Below are positions 43,901-55,425 of a stretch of 64,000 bases of DNA, in pieces. Source of the DNA: Cristatella mucedo (lineage: Eukaryota; Bryozoa; Phylactolaemata; Cristatellidae). The translations under genes and the position numbers were made by a program. Positions within the stretch are counted from its first letter, which is position 1. Each line of letters begins with the position of its first letter. Location: the NCBI GenBank assembly GCA_009760855.2, contig WPIO01000074.1:705001-769000 (forward strand), in the 5' to 3' direction. The notes under the pieces are model-generated. The model had not been told where the DNA came from, searched no databases, and worked only from the letters and a program-made list of their open reading frames with translations.

Positions 43901-44452
43901 GATATACACAGTGTTGGCATGCAAGTATGGCATGCACAGTGTCTACACGATCAAGCACATGAAGAATGAATCACAGGGACCCGCTAGATGCTGTCATAAA
44001 TAGATACGCTATTAGTTTCTTTTTAAATGCGCACAAGTCAGGACGTGTCGTGACGCAATTCGGGAGTGAGTTCCAGGCTCTGGTAGCATACGAACTAAAG
44101 ACACGGTTTCAAAGGATTTATGGTTTTACGAGGTATACGTAAACAGCTATATTCCGAAAAGTGGGCGGTACAATCCTTGGCCTGGTGGGGGGGGGGGGAG
44201 TAGATCTGATAGATGGGCAGGAGCCAAGAATAAAGGGAGCACACAAATGAATGAATACAAGTGAGTCACAAAACCTTGAGTACGATGCGTTTCTTGACTG
44301 GTAGCCAGTGCAGGTCGGCGAGAAGTGGTGTGATGTGGCAACTGCGACGCTCACGACAGACAAGCCTAGCTGCAGAGTTTGGCACAAGCTGTAAGCACCT
44401 GCTTGCACTGGCCGGTAGACCAGCAAGCAGTGAGTTAGAGAAGTCAAGAAAA
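43901..44452 (-). mobile_element. Second adjacent L2-like LINE fragment
   Basis: The minus strand repeats the UTR and ORF-end region again (CACAAGTCAGGACGTGTCGT; SCHITPLLADLHWLPVKK). A G run of about 12 lies at 44187-44198 within it. The copy ends in a CA microsatellite at 44452-44473. It lies in the same orientation as 42893-43900 but is diverged from it. Confidence 0.85.
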
Positions 44453-44635
44453 ACACACACACACACACACATATATGCATATGTTCTGTGAATTCCCTTT
44501 TCTGAGTCATAGTAGAATAACGTCAATTATGCGTCACTCCCGGAAGTACCGGCCGCCATCTAATCGCTTGACGGACGGAAGGGCGGACAGACTTTTTTGC
44601 TTTAATATGAATAGATATATATATATGTGATTTTT

Positions 44636-44668
44636 TATATCACACACACGCACGCACTCACGCACGCA

Positions 44669-44751
<83 letters not shown>

Positions 44752-44780
44752 GGCATATATATATATATATATATATATAG
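44636..44780. repeat. (CACG)n-(CA)n-(TA)n compound microsatellite
   Basis: About six CACG units, about 25 CA units, then TA units with a GGCA interruption. Long alternating purine-pyrimidine tract. Confidence 0.95.
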
Positions 44781-45634
44781 TTTACGTTCTTAATAATTCA
44801 CTCTCCACTTAGTCCCCCGCGGGCGGTTAGCAAGAATTTCGAGAGGGATTGGGACGGGGCACAAATGCCCCCCCCCCGCCGCCCCCGCCTGGCGGAGGCC
44901 GTGGATTTAGTGAAGCGAGAGGGCCGAGCCTAGCGGCGCTGCTCTGCGTTCGCGTGCACACCCTCGTCACCTTCACCTTCGTCGAGAATGCCTTCTTTCT
45001 AAGCCCGGCGTCTGCCAGTGCTGCGGGCCAGCGAGAACGGGAGAACGGGTCAGCAAGCTTTCGGCCGCTCTAGTCGTAGCTCCTCCGCAGTGAAACTTCC
45101 GTTTCCTGTTGACTTCACTGTCAGGTGTGGCTGCTCGACCCGCGGACATTCCGTGCGTGCATTAAAGGCTGGCTTATTGAGGCCGAACGCGTTTTTCTTT
45201 TCAAGGGGAAAATATTTTCAGAAGCGCTTCAGGAGGAGGCCACTCTTTCTACGCCGGTCCAAAGCGGTCCGGCGTCGTCGTCGAGCCGCCGGAATTACGA
45301 AAAATGTTCAGGTCGCTGAGTCGACAGCGAACCAGCTGCTTGCGCTGGCCGCACCCTCTGGGACGGGCGGCTGCGGCTGGAGGGGGGGGGGGGTGGCGGC
45401 GGGCGCGGTGGCACACGGCACACGGCAGGCGCCCGCCCGTCTGACGGGCCGCATCGGTACAGATACGTCTGGAGCGCGACGGCTTAGCCGAGGTCAGGTT
45501 CAATCAAATAGTCATTAGCATCGGCCGCTCCGCCGCTCCGTCGCCGCATCGTTGCTCCTCGCGCACTCCTTCGCGCAGCCGCTACCGGGCGGTCTGCCGA
45601 GCGGAGCTCGGGAATGCAGACTATTGGGTCGAGT
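44781..45634. other. Mixed then GC-rich DNA, nothing recognised
   Basis: G/C homopolymers at about 44869 and 45382. Open frames have no domain support. Confidence 0.4.
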
Positions 45635-47095
45635 ATCTCGGATTGTTTTCCCTCGATCTTTCGCCAGCTTTCGATGCTATCGATCGCCAAGTTCTTCGCG
45701 AGTGCCTCTCATCTCGCCTGGGCATCGCTGGCACTGCATTGCAATGGTTAAGGTTCTATCTCAGTGGGACACTCCCCGGAGTATTGATGTGAACGGACAC
45801 ATATCGTCCGAGCAACCTCTAAAATATGGAGGTACATCGAGGAGCTCCGTGCTCGGTCCCGTTCTTTTCACGGTTTTATACTCTACCTCTTGCCGATTTG
45901 ATTTCCAGGCACAACCTAGGCTTTCACTCCTATGCAGGTGACACTCAGTTACACTCTTGCTTTGATCTATCTCAGCCCTCCAGCACGTCCAATTCTCTCA
46001 ACTCTCTTGTTGCACGTATTGATGACATCCGCACATGGATGGCAGCACACTTTCTAGAATTGAATGATGATAAAACCAACTTACTAGTTATGGGCAAACC
46101 AAGTGCGACCCAGAAATTGGTAAGGTTAACGCACAAAACCAGCTCTGCCAGCCGACCTCCGGTTGGATCAGCATGAAATTCGAAGGGCTAACGTTCACAA
46201 TCGGCTCTGTCAGCATATCTTCTGTCGTCTCATGTTGAATGTGCACGAAATCTAGGCGTCGTGTTCTAAAGTGACCTTTCATTGGACGACCACATCAGTT
46301 CTACAGTCAAGTCTGCCTACTTTCTGCTACATAACGCTACTAAAATTAGGGCTTGCTTAGATTGCGATACCACATCTAAATTGGTCCATGCATTTGTGAA
46401 ATCTTGCCTTGACTTCTGTAACTGACTGCTTCCTGGCCTACCGGCCTGCGCACTCAGGGGCTAACAGATGGTGCCAAACTCTGCAGCTAGGCTTGTCTGT
46501 CGTGAGCGGCGCAGTTACCACATCACATCACTTCTCGCCGACCTGCACTGGCTCTCAGTCAAGCAACGCATAGACTTCAAGGTTTTGTCACTCACTTTTA
46601 GGTCCCTTCATTCTTTTGCTCCAGTCTACCTATCAGATCTGCTCTTCCACCAGGCAAAGGATAGTACCGCCCGCTTTTCGGAATCTAGCTGTGTACGTAT
46701 ACCTCGTAAAACCGTAAATCCTTTAGAGACTGTGCCTTTAGTTCGCATGCTACAAGAGCCTGGAACTCAATCCCAAATTGCGTCACGGGATCTCCCGACT
46801 TGTACGCATTTAAAAAGAAACTAATAGCGCATCTATTTATGACAGCATTTAGTGGATCCCTGTGCTTCGTACTTTATGTGCTTACGGGAGCTGACACGGT
46901 GCATGCTGCCACTAACTATACTCCCATGCTAAACCTGTGCATGTCACCCGAACCCTGTTATTCTTGTTGTTTATTGAGTATTCTACCACTAACCATTCGA
47001 TCGTGCTTCCTTTGCATGAAATGTAAAGTACCTAGAAAGAGAATGAGTTCTCTTAGGGCGCTATATCAAACGTATTGTTACTATTAATATTGTAC
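45635..47095 (+). mobile_element. L2-like LINE, longest RT-spanning copy
   Basis: It begins within RT domain A: LDLSPAFDAIDRQVLRECL, with the first catalytic Asp. It continues through domain B remnants to GFHSYAGDTQLHSCFDLSQP. There YADD has become YAGD, so the active site is destroyed. It goes on through the DDIRTWMAA and LVMGKPS blocks, with a local tandem disturbance near 46130-46240, and reaches the ORF end, UTR and tail (GAAAGAGAATGAGTTCTCTT). Multiple frameshifts and stops make it a pseudogene. Confidence 0.9.
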
Positions 47096-47890
47096 TAGAT
47101 ATATATACATATATATATATATCATAGAGAGATAGATAGAGAAGTTTTTAAAAGGCAGCTAGTTTGCCGTTGCGTAAGAAGGATTAAGCCAAGGAGGGAG
47201 TCCGACCCAGACCTTTCCAGAGCTAGGCGCAGTCGCGGGAAGACGCAAGGGGCGTGTCAAGCTGCCATACTTCCGGACGAATCTCTTCTGGTCTGCGAGG
47301 CGCAGAGAGATGGGAGCGCAACTCGAACGCCCTTTCATACTTCACCCATTGCAGTTTCGGTCCTCGTCCGTCGACGAATACGACGTGGTACCCGTGACGT
47401 AATCGTGACGTAATCGTCGCCTGCCGGTCTTTCCTCAACCGACGAAGCGAACTCAACGGCAAATTATTTGGTTACGGTTGGCTGCTTCGGTTAAATGCGC
47501 GAAAAATGTGTCGCCAGTTGGACGCAGTGCCGCCCAAGTGACAGGGTCCGCCGCAACGCGCGCCGCTAGCCGTGACGCACACGCCCAGGCGCCGCCGACG
47601 CCGATTCAAAGCCGCGATAGCGGCGATTCATGTAAATGAAGCAGCTTCGTGCTGCACTGAAACGCGCGCTGGCAATCGATGCCGCGTCGGCCAGATTATC
47701 GCGGCCCTGGAGCACGTCGGCGTCGCCCGAATTGCAGTCACGAGAAACCGGATACTGTACGTCACAATCCGCTTTTATGCGATAAAGCAAAGCGCAAACC
47801 GTGTAAAAGTCAGCTGTGCTCTGGGCTTCGAACAACTGAGCTGTACTCCATGGACGGGGCTGTGCCACACATCCCTCTGCGGCTGTCGAA
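47096..47890. other. Intergenic DNA, nothing recognised
   Basis: A TA/GATA-rich stretch lies at 47098-47140. The rest is unique-looking; frames up to 141 codons lack domains. Confidence 0.4.
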
Positions 47891-47955
47891 TATAATAATA
47901 ATACAATAATGGAAATAATAATATAATATAATAATAATAATACAATAATAGAAGC
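47891..47955. repeat. (AAT)n microsatellite
   Basis: Interrupted ATAATAATA and ACAATAAT units with no L2 tail beside them. Confidence 0.9.
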
Positions 47956-48372
47956 GCACTGACCGCGCGCGCATTCCGGTGGTGAACGCAATGTCGCTCG
48001 AAGGATCCCATTATAAGGATCCCACGGTGCCCGTCTCCCCTATGCGACGCGGCGGCGGCGTCCGCTGCCGCCGCCGCGTCGCATGCAGCGTCTATCTCTC
48101 TTCCCATTCTATCGTTCCTCGTTTGTATCTCATTTTTTCGCGTTCACCTCCTCCCGTCAACCGATGCAAAAGAGCAGCTTTGCTTACGATGGAGCTATTA
48201 TTGTGAGCGACAATTTTATCCCTGAAGCTTCGCCGTTCCGACGACGTCGGGGTAGCGCGGGAGCGTACCTGGTCGCGAGGTGACGCACGCCGGAGCGGCG
48301 CTCGCTTCGTCTAGCCGCAGGCGCCGGCGATCGGCCGCGACCTCGGGGGCCACGCCGACGCGCAGCGCCGTG

Positions 48373-48377
<5 letters not shown>

Positions 48378-48420
<43 letters not shown>
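48378..48420. repeat. (CT)n microsatellite
   Basis: About 21 CT units inside GC-rich DNA. Confidence 0.95.
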
Positions 48421-48422
<2 letters not shown>

Positions 48423-48751
48423 ACCACCACCGCCGCAGCCGCGGCAAGCCGCAGACCGCGAGTTTCGGGAAGATATTCGAGACATGTAAGACCGCAAGGC
48501 CCGACGGCGAGCCCGTGCATAAAGTGCGTCGCTGTATCGAGGTCGCTTTTCGAATCGGGCTATTTTTGAACGGCTCTAGTTAATACGAGGTTAATAGCGA
48601 TATATCGCGTTACTAGTTCAACATTTACTCGCCCGGGCGCCGGCCCTCTAATTTCGCTGCACCGACGGTGCCGCTCGACCTTCGGGTACATTCGAACTTG
48701 GCGACCTTAAGAGCTCGCGGCTCGCGGCTTTATCCGCGCGTGAGCGGGGCT

Positions 48752-48815
<64 letters not shown>

Positions 48816-49500
48816 AGGTGCCGGTCGCTCCTCGCGTTCGGATGCGCCGACGGCCGCGTTTTCAACGAAAGACTCACACAAGAGAGCGGCTCATTTTACA
48901 ATGTGGTTATTTATTTCGGAGCATCGGAGCCGCCGACGTTCTGCCTTGACCTTTTCGAGACGACGGCGTGGGTGGCGACGGGCGCGCGCGGACGCATGGC
49001 AAAGGTGCCGCGCGGTGGTGCCGATTTCGTCCGGCTTTCGGCCGACTGACCTGGTCCACTCGGCAAACCGCGAGCTGACGGCAGCAGCGGCGGTCACGTG
49101 CTCCTGAAACCGGCTAGAAGACGCCGGCAGTAGTGGTGAATCTATTTTTTGCGGCCGCTTGTCCGTCGCCATTACGCCAAAAACAATCCGGAGTCGGAGC
49201 GGTGGCGGGCAACTATGATAATGCGTGAGTCGTTTGTACAGCGTCCTACGAGAATAGAATGTAGAGCCTCTATCTGGGCACTCGATGACTCAAGTTTGCA
49301 AGGGAAGCGATAGCTGAGCGTGAATGACGCGGAAACTATAGTGCTTAAGCACGCGTACAAAAGCAAACGAGTATCGAGCTTAAGGGCAGCACTCGAAAGC
49401 ACACGAGACAAAACTCGGGGCGACGCAGCAGTAGAAGCGAGCGCGCTAGTGAGCGGCGGCGGCGGCGGGCGCGCGCGCGACCTCGCGGCATTTTTCGCCC
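48421..49500. other. GC-rich DNA with a (GCC)n tract and a possible L2 tail remnant
   Basis: A perfect GCC run of about 21 units lies at 48752-48814. At about 49215-49300 the minus strand weakly resembles an L2 tail (CAGCGTCCTACGAGAA and GGGCACTCGATG). No gene is recognised. Confidence 0.4.
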
Positions 49501-49504
49501 CGCA

Positions 49505-49562
49505 CCGGTGACCCGGTGACCCGTTGACCCGGTGACCGGGTGGCCGGTGACGCGGTGACCAC
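49505..49562. repeat. GGTGACCC-type short tandem repeat
   Basis: Six to seven imperfect GGTGACCC / CCGGTGACC units. The unit contains the palindrome GGTGACC with small variations. Confidence 0.85.
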
Positions 49563-49589
49563 CGGAGCGCGTCGCGCGTCGCTGGCATG

Positions 49590-49631
49590 ACGAAGAAGAA
49601 GAAGGAGAAGAAGAAGGAGAAGAAGAAGGGA
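49590..49631. repeat. (GAA)n/(GAAGGA)n microsatellite
   Basis: Purine-only run of GAAGAAGAAGGAGAA units on the + strand. Confidence 0.9.
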
Positions 49632-49674
49632 GCACGGAGCCTCGCGAAAAGTGGCGCAGCGCACGTCGTCTGCT

Positions 49675-49882
49675 CGCACTTTTATTTGGCTTCAGTATCC
49701 TACTTTTAGCCGCGGCTTTTTGCGAAAGAAGAGAACGAGCCTTACGGCTATCGCAATCGCTTGTAGCGGAAGAATCATCGACGCCAAGGAGAGCTCTCCC
49801 GCCGCAGGATTCGAACCCACGACCTCGGGACCGAGACGGCAAAGAGCGACCTCGCCTTACCCGGCGTGCCGTCATGGCTCAG
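49675..49882 (-). mobile_element. SINE-1 copy
   Basis: Minus strand: GCTGAGCCATGACGGCACGC head, A-box region, B box GTGGGTTCGAATCC, core GATAGCCGTAAGGCTC and a degraded 3' end. Confidence 0.88.
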
Positions 49883-50987
49883 CGTTTGACTCGTGTTTGG
49901 CGTTTCCCATTAAAGTGTCTGCACACGATCCGCGATTGTCCCGCTGTGGCGCGCTGCCCAAGGCCTGGCTGGCCCTGGACGCCGCGTAAGAGGCCTCAGC
50001 GAGCCGCTTTTGAAGGATTCCGGCACGATAGATCGACTTTCGGCTTGAAAAACGATCCACTTCCGGCTTGCTGAACGACGGGTGTCGCGAACCACCATCT
50101 GAGGCAGGCTTCTGGCCGGAGCAGCCAGCCAGCTGGATCTTGGCGCGCTCGAGACGCCCAGCTGGCGAGCAGTCCTAAATCGGTCTCCCCGGACGTCCGG
50201 CGTAGCCGGCGCGTGCGTTTCGTAAGCTGCACGCTGCGATACGCGCGCCCGCGCACGAGCGTATCGTCTTGCGCGCACCGGTCGACAGACGCCGCCGCCG
50301 ATGCGGCGTCGTCTGTGGACCGGCGCGACGATTAGCGCGCGGCGCTGCCGCAGCGGTGGTAAGCGCCGCGCGACCGTCGCTCAGCGGGCCAGACCGCAGG
50401 ACGCGGCGGCCGGCTCGGCGTGACGCTCATGCGTGCTGACAGCGACTGGCCGCCGCGCGTAATTGCACAAACATTCGCGCGGCGGCGGCAGCCAATTCGG
50501 CGGCTGCGGCGGCGCTGGCGACTCGCGCGGGCGGCACCGGCCGGATTTAGCAACGCCGCCCGCGAATAAGAGTGCGTGCGAAAGCGCACACGCGCGCCGC
50601 CGCCGCCGGCAGCTGCGGCGGCGCGTGCGCGCGCGGACGGTGAGCGCCGGTGGCGCCGGCGGCGCTGGGAGCCTCGACGTTGCAGGCCGCCGCCTCTCGC
50701 CGAAGTCGGTGGAGTTTTGAAGCGCTTTTTTGCGGACGGATTGGCCCGAACGAACCGCTCGCGAAGGCTCGCGAATGCACCGCTGCGCTGCCGGTGCGCT
50801 TCCGGTGCACCGCGGTCCATTCGGAAACGCGGCGGCCAGGATTTTTCAGGGCGTGTAGCCTTGACGATGCGGAAGTTAAAAGGTAGTGGCCGCGAATGAT
50901 GTCGCACCGCCAATCCGAGAGGAATAGTAATGACGACAATTGTCGCAATAGCAGCGACGAGTTGTACACTTTGTTGAGTTGTACGTA
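49883..50987. other. GC-rich intergenic DNA, nothing recognised
   Basis: CpG-rich, strongest at about 50280-50700. Open frames on both strands lack domain support. Confidence 0.4.
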
Positions 50988-51150
50988 GCCCAGGAGGGAA
51001 GGTGCTAGCTCTTACTGACCGAAGTCGCGAGTTCGAATCCTGCGCTGGGCGATCCTGTATTGCCGGCCAACTGCAAGCTGCGGCGATAGTCGTTAAGGCT
51101 CTTCTGACATTATATAAATATGGCTATTTAATCAGCTAAATATTTATTCA
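50988..51150 (+). mobile_element. SINE-1, diverged copy
   Basis: TAGCCCAGGAGGGAAGGTGC head, B box GCGAGTTCGAATCCTGC, GGGCGATCCTGTATTGCC core, then CTATTTAATCAGCTAAATAT and an ATTT-like end. Confidence 0.8.
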
Positions 51151-51231
51151 TGCAAATGGCCTGAAGAGAACTAAGTCTCAGTCTACGCAGTTTGCATAGG
51201 CTGGAGAAGGTGCGAATAGCCTGACTATTGT

Positions 51232-51312
51232 CACACGACGTCGCGTGGCTTCGGCGACTTCGCGTGACGTCATGCAATATCCCGTGGATATCACGTGACG
51301 TCGTGCAAAATC
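51232..51312. promoter_or_regulatory. Cluster of TGACGTC (CRE-like) sites
   Basis: It holds a full palindromic CRE TGACGTCA at 51265-51272, an overlapping CACGTG/TGACGTCG pair at 51292-51303 and an ACGACGTCGCGTG near 51235. No gene start is recognised nearby, so function is unknown. Confidence 0.35.
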
Positions 51313-51654
51313 ACGCATCATTTCGGCGTTAGACGGCGAGCGCACGGAGGGCGCTTAGCGCGGACGGAGCAAAAGCTATCGAGAGAATGTCGGCTTGAGC
51401 TTCCTTCTAGGAAGTCATCGAGTCTGACGGAGCGGAAGGATTTTTGAGCAAAGAAAATGAAGACTCGAGTTTCGTGAGAGGCGCTGCCTCTTAGCCGACT
51501 TCGGTCAGCCGGGAGTGCGAGGGTCCTACGATGGAGGGCCAGAGTAGTGAGCATTCTGGGATGGGTACGACGGTGCACGAGCCTCGTGGTGGGACCTAAA
51601 AGTGAATCGTCAGGAGAGCGGCGAGTCCGCGAGCCGCCAGTGTACGAAGATAAA

Positions 51655-51862
51655 GTAAGAAGCCAGTGCAGGTCAAAAGTGAAAAGTGGAGCAATGTGGC
51701 AGCTGCGACGTTTGCAACCGACCGCTTCCGAACGCTGCACGAACGGTGGCATTTCATTGCGCAGGCAGGAAATCGTGCGAAATAGGAGAACTACAGCAGT
51801 TTCGAAGGGACGTAACGATCGCTAAAACTAGCTTAGCCGTGGTTTCCTTATCTTTCGTGAAA
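51655..51862 (-). mobile_element. L2-like LINE, strongly decayed fragment
   Basis: The minus strand retains the order of the 'HITPLLADLHWLP' to 'LDKDTTSKLVHAF' region (AAGCCAGTGCAGGTC, AATGTGGCAGCTGCGACG, CTAAAACTAGCTTAGCCGTG). No frame is open. Confidence 0.65.
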
Positions 51863-51882
51863 TCGTGAGGAGTGGGTTAATA

Positions 51883-51893
51883 GCGAGAGAGAG

Positions 51894-51924
<31 letters not shown>

Positions 51925-52008
51925 AAACGAGAGAGAGAGAGAAAGAGAGAAAGAGAAGAGAGAGAGAGAGAAAGAGAGAAAGAGAGAAAGAGAGAAAGAG
52001 AGAAGGAC
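51883..52008. repeat. (GA)n/(GAAA)n microsatellite
   Basis: GA runs with frequent AAAG interruptions. Confidence 0.95.
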
Positions 52009-52369
52009 GATTATAGATTGCAAAAGCATGCGAATCTCATAGCTCAGGAGTGAGTGCCGTTCCGCAAAGGCTCTGTGGATTGCCATTTCCCGTCGAATTT
52101 CTGGTCTGAAATATTCCGCCGAGATTAGACCTGAACCATTTCGCTGAGTGCGCAGCAGTCTGCGGCGGAGCTGGAGCGTTTTCTTCCTGCGAGGCAGCGA
52201 GTCGCAAGTCGCACGGTATCACGAAACTCCCACCAAAACTTTCGAGCGAATGGGCGAAGGGCGCAAGAGTGTATTATTTCCATCACCATCTTACAATTGA
52301 AATTGCCCCAAAAAGGGCCAGCGATTGTCACAAAAATTACCGGGTCACACTCCGTTCGCTGGCTTATCG

Positions 52370-52370
<1 letters not shown>
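52009..52370. other. Spacer, nothing recognised
   Basis: Unique-looking sequence between two microsatellites. Confidence 0.35.

Positions 52371-52465
<95 letters not shown>
52371..52465. repeat. (CT)n microsatellite
   Basis: About 47 uninterrupted CT units. Confidence 0.98.
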
Positions 52466-52466
<1 letters not shown>

Positions 52467-52914
52467 GCTGCTGCGGCACTAAATACCTCCGAACCTTGGC
52501 CGCAAGTGCTCATAAAAGATTCCGGCAGCCATAAATTGACATCAAAGGGCTCGGCGCCGTAAATCCACGTCATCGTGGCTCGGGCCTCAAGTTCAAATCA
52601 AAGGGCGGTAAACAGATCAAAGCTTCAACGACAAGCCGCCTGCGGAATTATATTAATAAAGCTGCGATCGGAAGATTTATTGATATAATTGCGCGGCTGC
52701 GGCGGAGCTGAGTAGCTGACTACAACGTCTCTTTAGCGAGCGCTGGATGGAAGACGGTTCGAAAGTACCACCTAAAAGTCCTTCACTCGCAGAAGTGAAG
52801 GACGACCCGCAGGTGACATGGTCTCCGACTCGCAGATCTTGTTTCGCGACCTTAGCTATAGTGGAAGCAATAAGCGAAGGTCAGTCGACGATGGTCAGTC
52901 GACGAAGGTCAGTC
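52466..52914. other. Spacer, nothing recognised
   Basis: No gene signature. AAGGTCAGTCGACGA repeats (52878-52912) begin here and recur on the far side of the SINE pair (53250-53290). Confidence 0.4.
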
Positions 52915-53245
52915 TAAATAAATGAACACGAGCTGATTTAACAGCCTCTTTTTGTATAGCGACAGAAGAGCCATTATGGCCATCACCACCGCTTGCAGTG
53001 GCGATACAGGGTCGCCCACCACAAGATTTGAACCCACGACCTCGGGGCCGAGATGGTGAGCCGTGATGGCACACGACGTCTGTCCCGGGTTCGATTCCTG
53101 CGGTGGGCGATTCTGTATCGCCACTGCAAGCGGTGGTGATAGCCATAAAGGCACTTCTGTCACTATACAAGAAGAGGCTCTTTAATCAGCTAGGATTTAT
53201 TTTATTTATTTATTTATCGTGAAAACCAACCGCCTTACCTAGTCT
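52915..53245 (-). mobile_element. SINE-1, split by a second SINE-1
   Basis: The minus-strand copy covers 52915 to about 53052 (core, B box GTGGGTTCAAATC). Its missing A-box part (CTAGGTAAGGCGG on the minus strand) reappears at about 53219-53243, beyond the inserted + strand SINE at 53053-53212. Confidence 0.85.
53053..53212 (+). mobile_element. SINE-1 inserted in another SINE-1
   Basis: GGTGAGCCGTGATGGCACAC head, B box CGGGTTCGATTCC, GGGCGATTCTGTATCGCC core and an ATTTATTT tail. It is shorter between the A and B boxes than other copies. The outer copy continues on both sides. Confidence 0.9.
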
Positions 53246-54599
53246 ACCAAGGTCAGTCGGTGAAGGTCAGTCTACCAAGGTCAGAGTACGAAGATCTACG
53301 AAGAGTCGAGGCCAGTCGAGGCCAAGATTCATCCGAAAGGGGCTCTTATACAGTACGGACAGATAGCAAAGCGGATTGCTCGCGGTCGCCCCGACCCTAT
53401 CCCCATGAACAGTGACGATCGCGACTAAGCGGCTCTTCAATTAGCGCTGACCTACTACCAGGTCGATCGTCTCGGCTGTTTTTAATTGAATGCAAAATAG
53501 ACTTATATTAAAAAAAAAGAGAGAAAAGGTCGTACACACGGATCGTACCCTTTGAGCGATCGCCGATCGCAGCACGCCGATACCGATAGCAAGAAACGTA
53601 TGCTCGAGCCACGCGCGAGACCGTTCAGCGTTACACTACCCCGATAAGCACTCACCGTCCGCATAGGCAGTAGCTGCACGCAGTCGCTCGCGAGCTGTTT
53701 TCTTATGCGTTTTACGCAATGGACAGGAATTAATCGAGGACGCGATACGCACGTATGCTGTACGAATAAATGTTCGCCTATACAGCGGCAGAGCCTGGAT
53801 TTCAATCCAGCGTGCCAAAATCAGCATAATTGTTACGATGCCCGGATCCGCAGGATTTTTGAGTAGGCGGGCCAGATCCATAATCGATGAAAGTCATAGG
53901 ATACAATCGTAGCGTTTATTCGAATCGAACTCGGCGGTTGCCCGGCGAATAAAGCTAAATTTCTTCGTAAAAAGCAATAAGCAATAAAGCAGAATAAAGC
54001 GTAATAAAGCAGAATTTCTTCGTCGGTGACGGTTGCGGGGCGTAGGAGTAGGGGACGGCCCAGCTCGCTGCCTCGCTGTAGGGGGACATTTGCCCCCGTT
54101 TACTTTACTTTACTTTAATTTAGTATAATAATTATATAATAATAATTTAATAATTTAACTAATTTATCTTGACTTATTTTATCACACGCATAGCTATAGA
54201 GGACGGTAGAATCAAAAAGTGACGTGGAAGCGATCAACCATCGGCCCGCGGCCATTGGCTGTCGCCTATTGGCCCGCTCGTACTGAGCTGCTGCGCTCGT
54301 GCCGTTGCGTAGTGTCGCGTAGAGACAGCGGGTGCCGGTATAGCGATGGCGACCACGGACGGCAGCCACGCTACGTTCTCTCTTGGTTACGTGAGATGAA
54401 GTCTGCTGGCTACAGAATGCGTACCGGAAGCCTCTTCGGCACTATTTGAGTAATAGAAAACTATCCAACGTAACGCCAACGTTGCAATTGTGCCTTTGAG
54501 GAGGGGCCACAAGCGGAGATGTACAGGTTACATTACACCCCGCTCCCAGGGGCCGCCGGAACATTTGAATTGACACATGGGAGTTGAGGAGAGTTGAGA

Positions 54600-54603
<4 letters not shown>
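53246..54603. other. Mixed intergenic DNA, nothing recognised
   Basis: AAGGTCAGTC repeats at 53250-53290, TACTT repeats near 54098-54115, and an AT-rich segment at 54115-54180. The repeat matching 41081 lies at 54375-54418. Frames at 53503-53881 (minus) lack recognised domains. Confidence 0.4.
54375..54418 (+). repeat. Unclassified repeat, copy B
   Basis: GTTACGTGAGATGAAGTCTG followed by CTGGCTACAGAATGCG matches copy A at 41081-41120. Confidence 0.6.
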
Positions 54604-54686
<83 letters not shown>

Positions 54687-54910
54687 GCGTGTGCGTGTTT
54701 GTGTGTGTGTGTCTGTGTGTGTGTGTGTATGTGTGTGTGTGTGTCTGTGTGTGTCTGTGTGTGTTTGTCTGTGTGTGTGCGTGTCTGTGTGTGTGTGCTG
54801 TGTGTGTGTGTGTCTGTGTGTGTGTCTGTGTGTGTGCGTCTCTGTGTGTGTGTGCTGCGTGTGTGTGTGTGTGTGTGTCTGTGTGTGTGTGTGTGTTTGT
54901 GCGTGCGTGT
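54604..54910. repeat. (GT)n microsatellite, about 300 bp
   Basis: About 38 uninterrupted GT units, then GTGC, GTCT and GTTT interruptions to about 54910. The open frames are Cys/Val repeats only. Confidence 0.97.
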
Positions 54911-55324
54911 TGGGGTGATAAATGAAGGAACGCTTGCATAGATATATATGATAGGAGACTTGTTCTTGCCGCTGCCACGCTTGGAAAGATTCGCCTCGAT
55001 GAATTAGCACTCGCTCCGAGCTTGAGATCAGCGAGTTCGCTGAGGCCAAATTATCCGGCTAACAATAGGTCTCTTCACTCCTCTCTTTTCTCCCCTGTAA
55101 CTACAGCCTGTAAAAATTCCCAGATTATTTGAGTTAGACTCTCACAGCTTTGGCTAATGTTGTGCGAGAAATTTCATCTGGCGACCATCAACTGTTCACC
55201 TTGCCCTCAAAAGTTCTCCCGCTGTGTTCGCTGATGAGCTACGGTGCCCAGGGTAGGGCTTTGATTCCTAGCAGACATGCCGAAGCATGCTTTGTGGGCG
55301 GGCCTCCCACATTTCAACGCAGAC
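54911..55324. other. Spacer, nothing recognised
   Basis: Unique-looking. The part just before 55325 (GGGTAGGGCTTTGATTCC) might be the body of an element ending in the L2-like tail, but it matches nothing else here. Confidence 0.35.
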
Positions 55325-55425
55325 ACAGAATCAGCAGATGTGAAGTGCCTAGAAAGAGATTGAGTTCTCTGAGGGCGCTATATAAAGTGGATTATTGTTA
55401 TTATTATTATTATTTTTATGCTTTC
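55325..55425 (+). mobile_element. L2-like LINE tail
   Basis: GATGTGAAGTGCCTAGAAAG then AGATTGAGTTCTCTGAGGGC, GCTATATAAAGTG and a TTA microsatellite. The tail is intact but no L2 UTR precedes it, so a SINE-type body upstream is possible. Confidence 0.8.

Noticed and set aside
53503-53881. Two overlapping minus-strand frames of 80-100 codons
   Set aside because: No recognisable domain, they overlap each other, and there is no splice or composition support.
54584-54941. Cys/Val-rich frames over the GT array
   Set aside because: Translation of a (GT)n microsatellite.
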